From VRUE01 sp963816785 (GTDB lineage: Bacteria > Actinomycetota > Thermoleophilia > Solirubrobacterales > 70-9), in contig CAWFLL010000002.1 in assembly GCA_963816785.1 (NCBI GenBank), forward strand, positions 248,001 to 312,000: a DNA stretch of 64,000 bases, given 5' to 3'. The translations under genes and the position numbers were made by a program. The first letter of the stretch is position 1, and every line of letters starts with the position of its first letter. Below, piece by piece: positions 8,890 through 18,815 of the stretch. The notes beneath the pieces are model-generated. The model searched no databases. It was not told the origin of the DNA and was given only the letters and a program-made list of their open reading frames with translations.

Positions 8890-9770
8890 ATGCGGTTCGC
8901 CGTCTTCCTGCCCAACTTCGGCCCCTTCGGCGATACCGACGCCCTGGTGCAGCTGGCGCTCGACGCCGAGGCCTCGGGCTGGCACGGGTTCTTCATCTGG
9001 GACCACATCCAGCTCGACGGCGCGGACACCGGGCCGATGGTCGATCCCTGGGTGGCGCTGACCGCGGTCGCAGCCGCGACCTCGAGCCTGCGGATCGGGA
9101 CGATGATCACCCCGCTCGCGCGCCGGCGCCCTTGGAAGGTCGCCCGCGAGACGGTGACCCTCGACCGCTTCTCCGGCGGCCGGCTGACCCTCGGCGTCGG
9201 CCTCGGCTACCCGCCGGAGGCGGAGTTCGGGACCTTCGGCGAGGAGACCGACGATCGCGTCCGGGCGGCGAAGCTGGACGAGGGGCTCGACATCCTCGAC
9301 GGGCTCTGGAGCGGCGGGGAGTTCTCCTACGACGGCGAGCACTACAAGCTTGCGGGCGCGGCCTTCCAGCCTCGCCCCCTCCAGGAGCCGCGGATCCCGG
9401 TCTGGTGCGGCGGCTGGTGGCCGAACCGGCGTCCGTTCCGCCGGGCCGCCCGCTGGGACGGGGTCGCCCCGGAGCTGGTGGCGGGGGGCCACCCCGACCC
9501 CCTGCCCACGTCGCCGAGATCGCCTCCTTTATCGGCGAGAACGGCGGCGGCGAGCCATTCGACATCGCGATCAACGGCTACTCCACCGGCGGCGGCGACG
9601 CGATCGCGGGCTCGATCACCGAGTACCGGTCGGCCGGTGCCACCTGGTGGCTGGAGCGCATCGACACCGAGCGACTTTTCGACTTCGACCAAGCACAACA
9701 GCGAGTCCACGCTGGCCCCCCTAGCGGCGGTGAGGACAACAGCAGTCCAAACAAGAAAGGAACACCATGA
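8890..9770 (+). CDS. LLM-class (luciferase-like) flavin-dependent oxidoreductase, frameshifted as read
   Basis: The first 200 residues match the bacterial luciferase-like TIM barrel: FAVFLPNFGPFGD at the start, WDHIQLDG, then RRPWKVARETVTLDRFSGGR and LGVGLGYPPEAEF, which are conserved in the group that includes F420- and FMNH2-dependent enzymes. A one-base loss in a C-run near 9500 breaks the frame; the C-terminus resumes as HVAEIASFIGENGG. It sits between the permease and binding-protein genes of the importer, and its TGA overlaps the potD ATG. A role in oxidising the imported substrate is inferred from position only. Confidence 0.82.
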
Positions 9771-10997
9771 AACATCAGCAACGGCGCAGCCGGGGATCGG
9801 GAGTGTCCCACCGCGGAGCAATTTGGTGGGTGGGCATCGTCAGCCTGGTCGCCCTGTTCGGCCTGTTTCTCGCTGCCTGCGGTGGTGATGACGGCGACAC
9901 GACCAGCGCGGGCGGCTCCGGCGGCTCCGGTAGCGGCGAAACGATCAACCTCCTGACCTGGCAGACCTACCACGAACGTGCACGGCTCGAAGGTTTCGAA
10001 CAGGACACTGGGATCACGGTCAAGGCCACCAACGTCGGCTCGCCGGCGGAAATGTTCTCGAAAGTGAAAGCCAATCCCGGCCAGTACGACATCGTCCTCA
10101 ATACCGCGGGCTGGTTCCCACAGTACGTCTCGTCCGACCTGCTCGAACCGATCGACGAGAGCAGAGTCCCCAGCATGGAGAACATCAAACTCGGGTTCGA
10201 TTGGGAAGAAGCGACGAGCGTGGACGGAAAACTCTATGGCGTCCTCTACAACTGGGGCGATCAGCCGCTGGGCTGGATCCCCGACCGGATCAAAGGGCTC
10301 GACCTCTCGAAGTATGAAAACTCCGAGGGCGAACTCGACGATTGGAACGTCTACTGGGATCCGGCTCTGAAGGGCAAAGTGACGATCTTCGACGACCCGA
10401 CCTCGGTCGAGCCGATGATCGCGCTGGCCCTCGGGTTCGAGAACCCCTACCAGCTCAATGAACAGGAATTCGATGAATTCCAAGAGAAACTGCTCGAACT
10501 GCGTCCGCAGGTGAAACGCCTGACCTCGGGCTACGACGATCAGACGGCGGCGTTGGCGAATGGCGAGGCGGATGTCGCCTACCTCAACGTGAGCAGCATC
10601 GCTGCGTTCCTGAAAAAGGACGGAATCCAGATGGATGTCAACAACACCGTCGTCGCAGGGTGTGCCCGCGTGGTCTGACAACTACGCGATCACCAAAGAG
10701 GGCGGCGCGAACAAGCTGGATGCCGTCTACAAGTTCATGAACGAGACCCTGGAACTCCCCTGGCAGGCGAAGTTCGTGGCCGACTCCGCCCAGTCGGGGG
10801 TCCTCACCTACGACCAGGCGACCTCGCCTGAGGCGAGGAAACAGGGACTCACCGACGCGAAACTGGAAGAAACCCTGATCCCTGCCACAAGGGACGGAGA
10901 TAAGTTCTTCTCGAAGATGGTCTTCTTCCAGCCGGTGGAGGACCTGCAACGTCGGCTCGACGTCTGGAACGAATTCAAACTCGGCCTGGGTTCCTAA
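9767..10997 (+). CDS. potD: ABC transporter substrate-binding lipoprotein, PotD-like, one frameshift as read
   Basis: An N-terminal basic stretch and membrane helix end in the lipobox LFLAAC, giving a lipid-anchored extracytoplasmic binding protein, followed by a Gly/Ser linker and the mature domain starting INLLTWQTYHE, as in PotD/PotF. An extra G at 10655 breaks the frame before QGVPAWSDNYAI, the conserved late strand; corrected length is about 409 residues. The ATG overlaps the LLM gene. It determines the substrate of the importer. The PotD fold also covers binding proteins for other organic amines and for ferric iron, so polyamine specificity is not proven. Confidence 0.88.
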
Positions 10998-11024
10998 CGT
11001 CCGGTCGGTTTGAAGCACGGTGGG

Positions 11025-11055
11025 CCGCGACGCGCCGGTGGTGGGCGCGTCGCGG
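11025..11055 (+). terminator. Perfect 12-bp hairpin after the importer operon
   Basis: CCGCGACGCGCC (11025-11036) and its exact complement (11044-11055) flank a 7-nt loop, 28 nt after the potD stop. There is no T-tract. It may be a Rho-independent-like stop or an mRNA-stabilising end, because the next gene is on the same strand. Confidence 0.6.
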
Positions 11056-11090
11056 TCATGCCGCCAGCCGGGTAAGGAGGTATTTGAACG

Positions 11091-12642
11091 GTGGGCGTCG
11101 AGAGTTTCGATTACGTCGTGGTCGGCGGTGGATCGGCCGGCTGCGTCGTCGCGTCGCGGCTGAGCGAGGACCCGGCCTCCTCGGTGGCGCTCGTCGAGGC
11201 GGGGCCGCCCGACATCGACGAGGTCTTCAGGGTGCCGGGGCGGTTCTCCGAGCTGCAGAAGAGCTGGTTCGATTGGGACCTCTCGACCGAGCCCGAACCG
11301 GCCCTCGCGGGCCGGCGCGCCTATCTTCCCCGCGGTCGCGTCCTCGGCGGCACCAGCTCGATCAACACGATGCTCTACGTCCGCGGCTCTGCGGCCGACT
11401 ACGACGAGTGGGCCGCCCAGGGCTGCGATGGATGGTCCTTCGAGGAGGTCCTGCCGCTCTTCCGGCGCTCCGAGGACAACGAGCGCGGCGCCGACCACTA
11501 CCACGGGGTCGGGCGGCCCGCTGGCCGTCGGCGACGCGGCGTCGGTGCCGTCGCTGCTGCGAGCGCTGGGTCGCCGCCGGCCTCGAGGCCGGCCATCCCG
11601 CCAACGAGGACTTCAACGGCCCGTCCCAGATCGGGCTCGGGATCTACCAGACGACCCAACGCGGACGGCGTCCGCTGCAGCGCCTCCTCGGCCTTCCTGG
11701 ACGCCGCTCGGGTGCGCGCCAACCTGAACGATCCTGACCTCGACCCAGGCGCACCGGATCGTCTGGTCCGGGGACCGGGCGGTGGCGGTCGAGGTCGAGC
11801 ACCTCGGCGGCGACGGGGCGGATAGACAATCGAGCGCGAGGTGATCGTCTCGGGCGGGCGCATACATGTCGCCCCACCTGCTGCTGCTCTCCGGGGTCGG
11901 CCCCGCCGAGGAGCTGCGCGCGATGGGGATCGAGCCGGTGCCGACAACCCCGAGGTCGGCGCCAACCTCCAGGACCACGCCGGCTGCTTCCTCAGCTACC
12001 TGAGCCTGATCGGCGACGACAGCGATCCCGGCACCTGGGTCGAGGCGGGCGGATTCGCCCGCACCGCCGGCGCGGCGGGGGACGAGCCCGACATCCAGTT
12101 CCACGTTTCGCCGGGCGGCTTCGCCGAGGAAGGCGAGGCCGAGCCGGCGCGAGTCGGCGATCTCCTTCGGCCCCTACGTCACGAGGCCGGCCAGCCGCGG
12201 CCGGGTCTGGCTGCGCTCCGGCGCTGCCGCAGGCCAAGCCGCGGATCCTCCACAACTTCCTCGGCGATCCGGCCGACCGGGAGACCCTGCGCGAGGGGAT
12301 CAGGATGGCGATGGAGATCGCGAAGCCAACCGAGCCTCGCCGAGGTGCTCGAGGACGTCGTCCGTCTCACGGGAGGCGGGCCTCGTCCCGCGCTCCGACA
12401 GCGACGAGGACATCGAGGCGCACATGCGAGCGAAGGCGTTCTCGTTCTTCCACCCGGTCGGGACCTGCGCGATCGGGCGCGTCGTCGATCCGCAGCTGCG
12501 GGTGCTCGGCGTCGAGGGGGTCCGCGTCGCCGACACCTCGGTGATGCCGAGCCTGATCCGCGGCAACACGAACGCCCCGGCGATCATGATCGGGGAGATG
12601 CTGGCGGACATCCTCCGCCGCGACGGAGGGTTAGCTTTATGA
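11091..12642 (+). pseudogene. GMC-family FAD oxidoreductase, multiply frameshifted as read
   Basis: The FAD dinucleotide fold GGGSAGCVVASRL opens the protein, followed by the GMC signature GGTSSINTMLYVRG and, at the C-terminus, the active-site segment FFHPVGTCAIG and NTNAPAIMIGE. These are features of choline/alcohol dehydrogenases that oxidise primary alcohols with FAD. About a dozen single-base indels between 11510 and 12375 break the frame, mostly inserted bases such as G after GTC, GCC or ACC codons; correcting them restores a near full-length enzyme of about 510 residues. GTG 11091 has GGAGGT about 10 nt upstream. It probably oxidises an alcohol intermediate of the surrounding pathway. 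Confidence 0.8.
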
Positions 12643-12682
12643 CCGTGGCGGGCGGGAATCCGAGACCGAAGGCGGGTGAGAA

Positions 12683-13301
12683 ATGAGCGACCAGGCAGCC
12701 GAGGCCGTGGACGCGGAGCCGCCGTCGATCGGCAGGCGGCTCGCCGAGCTGCGCAAGGAGCACCAGTACAGCATCCGCAAACTGGCCCTCAGAGCGGGCG
12801 TGTCCGCCTCGCTGATCAGCGATGTCGAGCGTGGCAAGGTCGAGCCGTCGATCTCGACCTTGAAGCGGCTCTCGGACGCGCTCGGCACGACCCTGACCTA
12901 CTTCTTCACCGAGCCCGCCGAGCAGACCGGGCGGGTCGTCCGCGCCGGCGAGCGCCTCGTCCTCCGCGGCGAGGAGGACTCGAAGGGGGAGATCCGGTCG
13001 GCGATCCAGACCAGGGGGATCCGGTTCGAGCTCGCCTCGCCTGAGCAGGCCGAGGGGATCGAGGCGATTGTCGGTCGCTACGAGGTCGGCGCGTCACTCG
13101 GTGACGAGCCGGTGACCCACGAGGGTGAGGAGTGGGGGATGGTCCTCAGCGGCCGGCTCAAGGTCTGGGTCGGCGACGAGATCCATTTCCTCAATCCCGG
13201 GGGACGCGATCTGGTACCCGAGCACGACCCCGCACCGGATGGAAAACGTCGCCGACGAGCCGACCGAATACATCTGGATCGACACGCCGAAGAGCTTCTG
13301 A
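12683..13301 (+). CDS. XRE-family regulator with C-terminal cupin domain, one frameshift as read
   Basis: Residues about 15-75 form a helix-turn-helix of the XRE/Cro type (SIRKLALRAGVSASLIS), and the C-terminal half is a cupin_2 sensor (THEGEEWGMVLSGRLKVWV). An extra G in a run of five near 13202 shifts the frame; the true end is then NVADEPTEYIWIDTPKSF with TGA at 13299-13301, about 205 residues. PuuR-like XRE-cupin proteins regulate polyamine and amine catabolism. It closes the first catabolic operon and immediately precedes the second promoter, so it is the likely regulator of both shared promoters. Confidence 0.87.
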
Positions 13302-13378
13302 GGCGCTCAGGGACCGGCCGGTGTCGCCGTACGCCGCCAGCCGTGTCCAGGCCCTAGCGTTACGTCTTATCGACCGAC

Positions 13379-13408
13379 TTGACGGGCATTGCCCGATATC
13401 TGTACGGT
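13379..13408 (+). promoter_or_regulatory. Promoter/operator of the aldolase operon
   Basis: TTGACG (13379-13384), an 18-bp spacer with the inverted repeat CGGGC-ATT-GCCCG, and TACGGT (13403-13408). ACGGT...ACCGT just downstream forms a second short inverted repeat. The arrangement matches that at 3534-3563 base for base at many positions. Confidence 0.6.
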
Positions 13409-13415
13409 ACGGACC

Positions 13416-13478
13416 GTGAGAGCCGTTTTGCTCGCCGCCAGCGTCCGAGATTTCGAACGAAGGCGTCCGGGGAGATAG
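13416..13478 (+). other. Possible 20-codon leader ORF before the aldolase
   Basis: GTG 13416 lies 7 nt after the -10 TACGGT, exactly where a leaderless start would be expected. The frame reads 20 codons (MRAVLLAASVRDF, then basic residues) to TAG, after which GAGGAGGAG introduces the aldolase ATG 13488. It may be a translated leader peptide or chance; nearby indels make any short frame uncertain. Confidence 0.3.
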
Positions 13479-13487
13479 GAGGAGGAG

Positions 13488-14327
13488 ATGTCGACCGGCA
13501 AGGCGCTACGGATGCGGCGCATCATCGATCCCGCTTCGCACTCGACGTTGATGTTCGCGTTCTCCCATGGAACCAGCTCGCCGGAGGTGTTGGCCGGGCT
13601 CGAGCACCCGGAGTCGCGGCTCGAGGCGGCCCGCGCCGGCGGCGCCGACTGCATCTTCATCGCCCCGGGGCTGATTCACGCCCTCGCGCCCCTGATCCGC
13701 GAGTCGCGCGATCTCGGGATCGTCGCCAAGATCACCTCGACCGCCTCCCGGGGAGCCGCCAAGCACCAGGAGCGGCTGATCGCCGACCGTCGAGCACTGC
13801 GCCGAGCTGGGCGTCGACGGGGTGGTCGCGATGATCCCGTTCGCCCCCGAGAACGAGCCGGATGTGATCTCGCTGACGGCGCAGATCGGCGAAGCGTGCG
13901 ACCGGCTCGGGATGCCCTACATCGCCGAGGCCGAGTTCCCGAACGCCTACTACGACTCCGGTGACGATTACGCAAAGGAATGGGGGCTCCCGTACCTGAA
14001 GCGGAGCGCCCGCCTCTGCGCCGAGCTCGGCGCGGACATCGTCAAGAGCAACTGGCCCGGTTCGGCGCGAGGAATTCGCCGAGATCGTCGATTGCGTCTC
14101 GGTTCCGGTCGTCGTCGCCGGGGGCTCGCGCGAATCCGACCTCGACCTGCTGCAGAAGGTCGCCGAGGCACGCGCGGCAGGCGGCGATCGGGTGCTCGGT
14201 CGGCCGCAACATCTTCCAGCACGACGATCCGACAGCGATCACCGCGGCCCTCTCGGCCGTGGTCCGCGGCACGTCGTCACCGGAGGAGGCCCTGGAGAGC
14301 AACTTCAAGGAAAGGGTTGGCATATGA
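13488..14327 (+). CDS. Class I aldolase of the LacD/FbaB/LsrF group, frameshifted as read
   Basis: A TIM-barrel Schiff-base aldolase of about 278 residues. The opening RMRRIIDPASHSTLMFAFSHG aligns with the FbaB/LsrF start, the middle has EAEFPNAYY and KSNWPGS (probable Schiff-base lysine in DIVKSN), and the end has the phosphate-binding VGRNIFQ. Three extra bases, near 13788, 14066 and 14183, break the frame and together restore it, so the ATG and TGA are in the same frame. Substrate is unknown; LsrF relatives act on phosphorylated ketones, others on fructose-1,6-bisphosphate or tagatose phosphates. GGAGGAGG precedes the ATG. Its TGA overlaps the next ATG. Confidence 0.82.
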
Positions 14328-15488
14328 AGGCAGTGGTCCTCAACGCCGAATGGGCTCCCCGCCGGGGGTCACGGTCGACCCCGAGCACGAGAAGCGCAAG
14401 TGGGCGGTCAACGCGAACCTCGTCTACCGCAATCCGGAAGCGACGCTCGAGACCCGCGAGGACCCCTCCGACCCGCGGCCCGCGGGAGATGATCCTCAAG
14501 GTCGGCGCCTGCGGCATCTGCGGCTCGGACGTCCACATGTTCGAAACCGACGACGAGGGCTACATGTTCCTGCCCTATCACCTCGCGACGCCGGTGGTGA
14601 CCGGCCACGAGTTCGCGGGCAAGGTCGTCGCCGTCGGCAGCGAGGTCCGCGAGTTCGGGGTCGGGGACCTGGTCTCGGCGGAGGAGATCCAGTGGTGCGG
14701 CGAGTGCGACGCCTGTCGCGGCGGTTACTGGAACCAGTGCCAGCACATCGAGGACCTCGGGTTCACGATCGACGGCGGCTTCGCCGAGTACGTGACCGTC
14801 AATGCCAAGTACTGCTGGTCCCTGAACGTCGTCCTCGAGCGCTACGGGGACGAGAAAACGGCCCTCGAGGTCGGCTCGATGACCGAGCCGGTGAGCGTCT
14901 CCTACGAGGGCATGTACACCCGCGCCGGCGGCTTCCTCCCGGGCCGCGCGGTGGCAGTGTTCGGCGGTGGCCCGATCGGCCTCGCCGCCGTCGCCCTCGC
15001 GAAGGCGGGTGGCGCCTCGAAGATCTTCTGCTTCGAGCCGCTCGACGAGCGTCGCGGGCTGGCGGAAAAGCTCGGAGCCACCCACGGCGTCGATCCGACG
15101 AAGATCGGACCCCGCCGTCTTCGTCGCCGAGGAGACGAAAGGCGCCGGGGTCGCGATGGCGGTCGAGTGCACCGGGAACTTCCCCGCCGTGATGAAGAGC
15201 ATCGAGGGCTCGATCGGGGTCGGCGGCAAGGTGGTCGTCGTCGGGATGGACGGCCGCCCGGCCGAACTGAATTTCATCGACCACCAGCTGAAGGCGGCAT
15301 CCATCTATGGCACCGTCGGCCACTCCGGATCGTGGGACTTCCCCAATGTGATCAGCCTGATGGCCTCGGGCCAGATCGACATGCACCACGCGATCACCAG
15401 GCGGTTTCCCCTCGAGGAGCTGGTCTCTGCGATCGATGAGACGAAAACCAGGGTCGACGGCAAGATCCTGGTCAAGTCGGAGCCCTGA
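14324..15488 (+). CDS. Zinc-dependent alcohol dehydrogenase (MDR family), frameshifted as read
   Basis: A medium-chain dehydrogenase with catalytic zinc ligands in GACGICGSDVH and GHEFAG, four structural zinc cysteines in CGECDACRGGYWNQC and the NAD(P) loop FGGGPIGLAA. Three single-base breaks occur near 14363 (loss), 14483 and 15109 (gains). The N-terminal 45 residues are longer than in typical polyol dehydrogenases. Members oxidise threonine, sorbitol or similar polyols. It is coupled to the aldolase by a 4-nt overlap and followed by a strong hairpin, so aldolase and dehydrogenase form a two-gene unit. Confidence 0.85.
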
Positions 15489-15517
15489 TCTTCCTCCCAG
15501 TGCTCCTCCCCCACGCT

Positions 15518-15560
15518 GGCCGGCCGCCGCTCTCCGCCCAGATTCGAGCGGCGGCCGGCC
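15518..15560 (+). terminator. Perfect 15-bp inverted repeat after the alcohol dehydrogenase
   Basis: GGCCGGCCGCCGCTC (15518-15532) pairs exactly with 15546-15560 around a 13-nt loop, 30 nt after the stop codon. No T-tract follows. It is the longest perfect GC stem seen in the window and should stop or pause transcription. Confidence 0.7.
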
Positions 15561-15629
15561 GGTCCCTGGTGTGCTCACCTGACCGACTTGATTCCGCAGA
15601 AACCGACAGAGAAGGGGTTGCCAGCGGCG

Positions 15630-16499
15630 ATGGTCAGCAATAACGAGCGGTTCCACTCGCGTCAACTACTCGACCTCGCCCCGCCCGACATCAGGGCCCA
15701 CCTCGAGTCCGACGACACGGTCTTGATCCCGATGGGCGCCTGCGAGATGCACGGCGACCACATGCCCCTCGGGACCGACATCTACAACGCGATCGAGGTC
15801 TCGCGGCGGGCGGCCGAGAAGGCGGGGACGCTGGTCGCGCCGCCGATCTGGAGCGGCTACTCGCCGCACCACCTGCGCGAGCCTGAGCAGGGGATGGGGA
15901 CGATCACGATGCGCTCGACGACCCTGCTGGCGATCCTCCACGACACCGCCCGCTGCCTGATCCACCACGGCTTCAACCGCCTGATCTTCGTCAACGGGCA
16001 CACCTCGAACACCAAGGTCACCGATCCCGTCTTCCGCAACCTCCGCTACGAGACCGGTGCGCTGCTGGCGATGTTCAAACCCTATGGCGAGCGCTACCTC
16101 GGGCTGATCGAGGACGTGATGGAGAACCCGCCTGAGGAGACGCCGGGCTGGCACGCCAGCGAGCAGGAGACCTCGATCATGCTCGCCTACCAGGAGTCGA
16201 ACGTGAAGATGGAGCGCGCCGTCGACACCCGCGCCCACGCACCCGACTGGATGCCCGAGGCGTTCGCCAAGGAAGACGGCGCCGCCGACGCCGAATTCAA
16301 GGGCCACGAGTACTTCTACTTCCCGATGGAGCACAACGAGTTCGCTCCCGAGGGAGTGATCGGGAACCCGATGCGGGCGACGGCGGAGAAGGGCGAGGAG
16401 ATCTTCGAGCGGTTCTCGACCTATCTGGCAGAGGCCATCGAGGAGATTCGCAAGATCCCGGTCGAGATCAAGCAGCGTGAGTACGTGCTCAAGGCCTAA
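15630..16499 (+). CDS. Creatininase-family amidohydrolase
   Basis: About 289 residues with the metal-binding pattern of creatininase-type enzymes: MGACEMHGDHMPLGTD (E, H and D ligands), FVNGHTSNT and GWHASEQETS. The family hydrolyses cyclic or linear amides such as creatinine or formamides (for example MftE, ArfB). ATG 15630 is preceded by AGAAGGGG 12-13 nt upstream; TTG 15588 and TTG 15618 are in frame but less convincing. The gene is intact, unlike its neighbours. It begins a run of three genes (amidohydrolase, SDR, aminotransferase) that together could remove nitrogen from an amide or amine substrate. Confidence 0.87.
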   Translation: MVSNNERFHSRQLLDLAPPDIRAHLESDDTVLIPMGACEMHGDHMPLGTDIYNAIEVSRRAAEKAGTLVAPPIWSGYSPHHLREPEQGMGTITMRSTTLLAILHDTARCLIHHGFNRLIFVNGHTSNTKVTDPVFRNLRYETGALLAMFKPYGERYLGLIEDVMENPPEETPGWHASEQETSIMLAYQESNVKMERAVDTRAHAPDWMPEAFAKEDGAADAEFKGHEYFYFPMEHNEFAPEGVIGNPMRATAEKGEEIFERFSTYLAEAIEEIRKIPVEIKQREYVLKA

Positions 16500-16513
16500 C
16501 GAGGGAGCTCAAG

Positions 16514-17293
16514 ATGGACAGCAGGTTCGAGGGAAGCGGCGTTCTGGTCACAGGCGGCGCCGCGGGAATGGGCCGGGCGATCGCCGAGGCGTTCGCGGGC
16601 GAGGGCGCCGACGTCGTTATCGCCGACATCAACGAGGAGCGGGTCGCCGGCACCGCCGAGGAGCTCTCGGGCGGTGGCGCGAAGGTGACGAGCCTCGGTG
16701 TCGACGTCACCAAGCCCGAGCAGGTCGACGAGATGGTCGCGAAGGCGAACGAGGAGCTCGGCGGGATCGACATCCTCGTCAACAACGCCGGCGTGATCAC
16801 GATGGACAAGGTCGTCGACATCTCCCCCGAGGACTGGGACTTCGTCATGGACGTCAACGCCAAAGGGGTCTTCCTCTGCATGCACGCGGTGGTGCCGGGG
16901 ATGCTGGAGCGGGGCGGGGGCAACATCGTCAGCGTTGCCTCGCAGGCCGGCAAGCGCGGTTACAAATTGTTCGCCCACTACTGCGCCTCGAAGGCGGCGG
17001 TGATCCTGCTCAGCAAGGGCTTGGCGCTGGAATTGGCGCCGACGATCCGCGTCAACTGCGTCTGCCCGGGCATCGTCAACACCGAGATGATGGATCGCGA
17101 GTACGTCTGGGAGGAAGAAATGACCGGCGAGTCGCAGGACTCGATCCGGGAACGCTGGATGTCGGGGATCCCGATGGGCCGCTTCCAGGAGCCCGAGCAT
17201 GTGGCGAAGGTCGTCCAGTTCCTCGCCTCCGACGCCGCCAGCGAGATGACCGGCCAGGCGATCAACATCACTGGAGGAATGGTGATGGAGTAG
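16514..17293 (+). CDS. Short-chain dehydrogenase/reductase
   Basis: A classical SDR of 259 residues: cofactor loop TGGAAGMGRAIA near residue 10, NNAG near 85, the catalytic Ser in SVASQAG and the Tyr-Lys pair in YCASKAA. The acidic residue after the second strand (IADINEER) favours NAD over NADP. It starts 15 nt after the amidohydrolase and its stop overlaps the GTG of the aminotransferase, so the three are co-translated. It probably oxidises a hydroxyl to a ketone for transamination, or the reverse. Confidence 0.92.
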   Translation: MDSRFEGSGVLVTGGAAGMGRAIAEAFAGEGADVVIADINEERVAGTAEELSGGGAKVTSLGVDVTKPEQVDEMVAKANEELGGIDILVNNAGVITMDKVVDISPEDWDFVMDVNAKGVFLCMHAVVPGMLERGGGNIVSVASQAGKRGYKLFAHYCASKAAVILLSKGLALELAPTIRVNCVCPGIVNTEMMDREYVWEEEMTGESQDSIRERWMSGIPMGRFQEPEHVAKVVQFLASDAASEMTGQAINITGGMVME

Positions 17294-18598
17294 TGGCCGG
17301 TCCCCCGGGCACCGACCGCTACATATGGCCGCTGGTCCCGAAGGAGCGGATCGCGGTGGAGGGGCCGATGGTCCTCTCCGAGGGTCGGGGCTCGCGGGTC
17401 ACCGACAGCTCCGGCAAGAGCTACCTCGACCTCAGCAGCGGCATTACCCGGGCCTCGTCGCTCGGCTACGGCAACGAGGAGATCGTCGACGGCGGTCCAC
17501 GCGCAGCTGCGGAAGCTCCACTACGCGGGAACCGCCGAATACCAAGCCGACGTCGTCTTCGAGCTGGCCGAGAAGCTGGCCGAGCTGACGCCGGGAGCGC
17601 TGGGGCCCAGCTACTTCACCGAAAGCGGCACCGCTGCGAACGAGGCCGCCTTCAAGCTGGCGCGCTACTACCAGCAGGCGACCGGAAAGCCGCGCGCCTA
17701 CAAGGTGATCTCGCGCTGGAACGCCTACCACGGCGCGATCGGCACCCCGCAGGCGGCGAGCGACTGGCTCGGGGTGCGGCTGCCGGCGGACCCGGGGGTG
17801 CCCGGGGTCTCGTTCGTGCCCGGTCCGACCTGCTACCGGGCGCCGTCGGGGGTGGGGGAGCCGCCGCTGACCTCCTACTACATCGACTTGCTCGAGCAAC
17901 AGATCCTCCATGAGGGCCCGGAGCTGGTCGCCGCGATCATCGCCGAGCCGGTGATGCAGGCGAACGGGGTCCAGGTCCCGCCCGCCGACTACTTCCCGGC
18001 AGTGCGCGAGATCTGCAGCAGGTACGGGGTGCTCTTCATCGCCGACGAGGTGATCACCGGCTTCGGGCGAACCGGGAAGTGGTTCGCGATCGAACACTGG
18101 GGCGTCGAGCCGGACATGATCACGATGGCCAAGGCCCTGACCGCCGGCTACATGCCGCTCGGAGCGGCGATCGTCCGCGAGGACATCTGGGGCGCGCTGC
18201 CGGCCTTCCCCGACGTCCACACCTTCGGCGGCCACGCGGCCGCTGGCGTCGCGGCCCTGACCGCGATCGAGATCTACGAGCGCGAGGGCCTGGTCGAGCG
18301 AGCGCGTGAGGTCGGCGAGCAGATGCTCGGCCTGCTGCGCGGCCTCGAGCAGCACGACGTCGTCGGCGAGGTCCGCGGCCTCGGCATGTGGGCCGCGGTC
18401 GACTTCACGATTGACCCCGAGACCCGCGCCCCCCTCGACCCCGACCAGGTCCACGCCATCGTCGTCCGTGCCCGGGAGCTCGGCCTGATCGTCACCCAGA
18501 ACGGGGCCGCGATCGAGTTCGCGCCGCGGTTGGATGTGCCATTGGAGGAGCTTGAGGAGGGTGTCGACATCCTGGATCACGTAGTCCGCGACACCTAG
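17293..18598 (+). CDS. Class III aminotransferase, one frameshift as read
   Basis: A PLP-dependent omega-aminotransferase of about 434 residues. The start reads RYIWPLVPKERIAVEGP; SYFTESGTAANEAAFKLAR supplies the cofactor phosphate site, the PLP aspartate lies in ADEVITGFGRTG, and the Schiff-base lysine in MAKALTAGYMPLGA. One extra G near 17492 breaks the frame before AVHAQLRKLHYAG. GTG 17293 overlaps the SDR stop by one base. Such enzymes transfer a terminal amino group (4-aminobutyrate, putrescine, beta-alanine, taurine) to pyruvate or 2-oxoglutarate. Confidence 0.88.
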
Positions 18599-18784
18599 TT
18601 GACAGGCTTAGCGAGGGTCGTGGCTCGAGCTGATCGGCGGCAGCCGGAGGGTGCCGCGACCTCATGGCCCGAAGCCCTGTCTTTGTAAATAGCCGTGGGT
18701 CAGGTGTCTGGCGCCGACGCGTCGGGAACCCCACCGAGGACTCCGCTGATCGTAATAGCTGTGGGAACCTCGGTCTCGATGATC

Positions 18785-18802
18785 ACCACCCGGATGGGTG
18801 GT
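18785..18802. terminator. Hairpin between convergent genes
   Basis: ACCACCC and GGGTGGT are exact complements around GGAT, in the 217-bp gap between the aminotransferase (+) and the FAD reductase (-). It could serve either strand. Nothing else recognisable is in that gap. Confidence 0.4.
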
Positions 18803-18815
18803 CCTCAACTCGCCT

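Noticed and set aside
6676..18598. Programmed ribosomal frameshifting to explain the frame breaks
   Set aside because: There are too many sites, no common slippery heptamer or downstream structure, and most need removal of one base. Sequence error is the simpler reading.
18660..18740. A REP-like segment (GTCAGGTGTCTGGCGCC) between convergent genes
   Set aside because: Only one copy is visible in the window and its inverted pairing is weak, so it cannot be called a repeat from this sequence.
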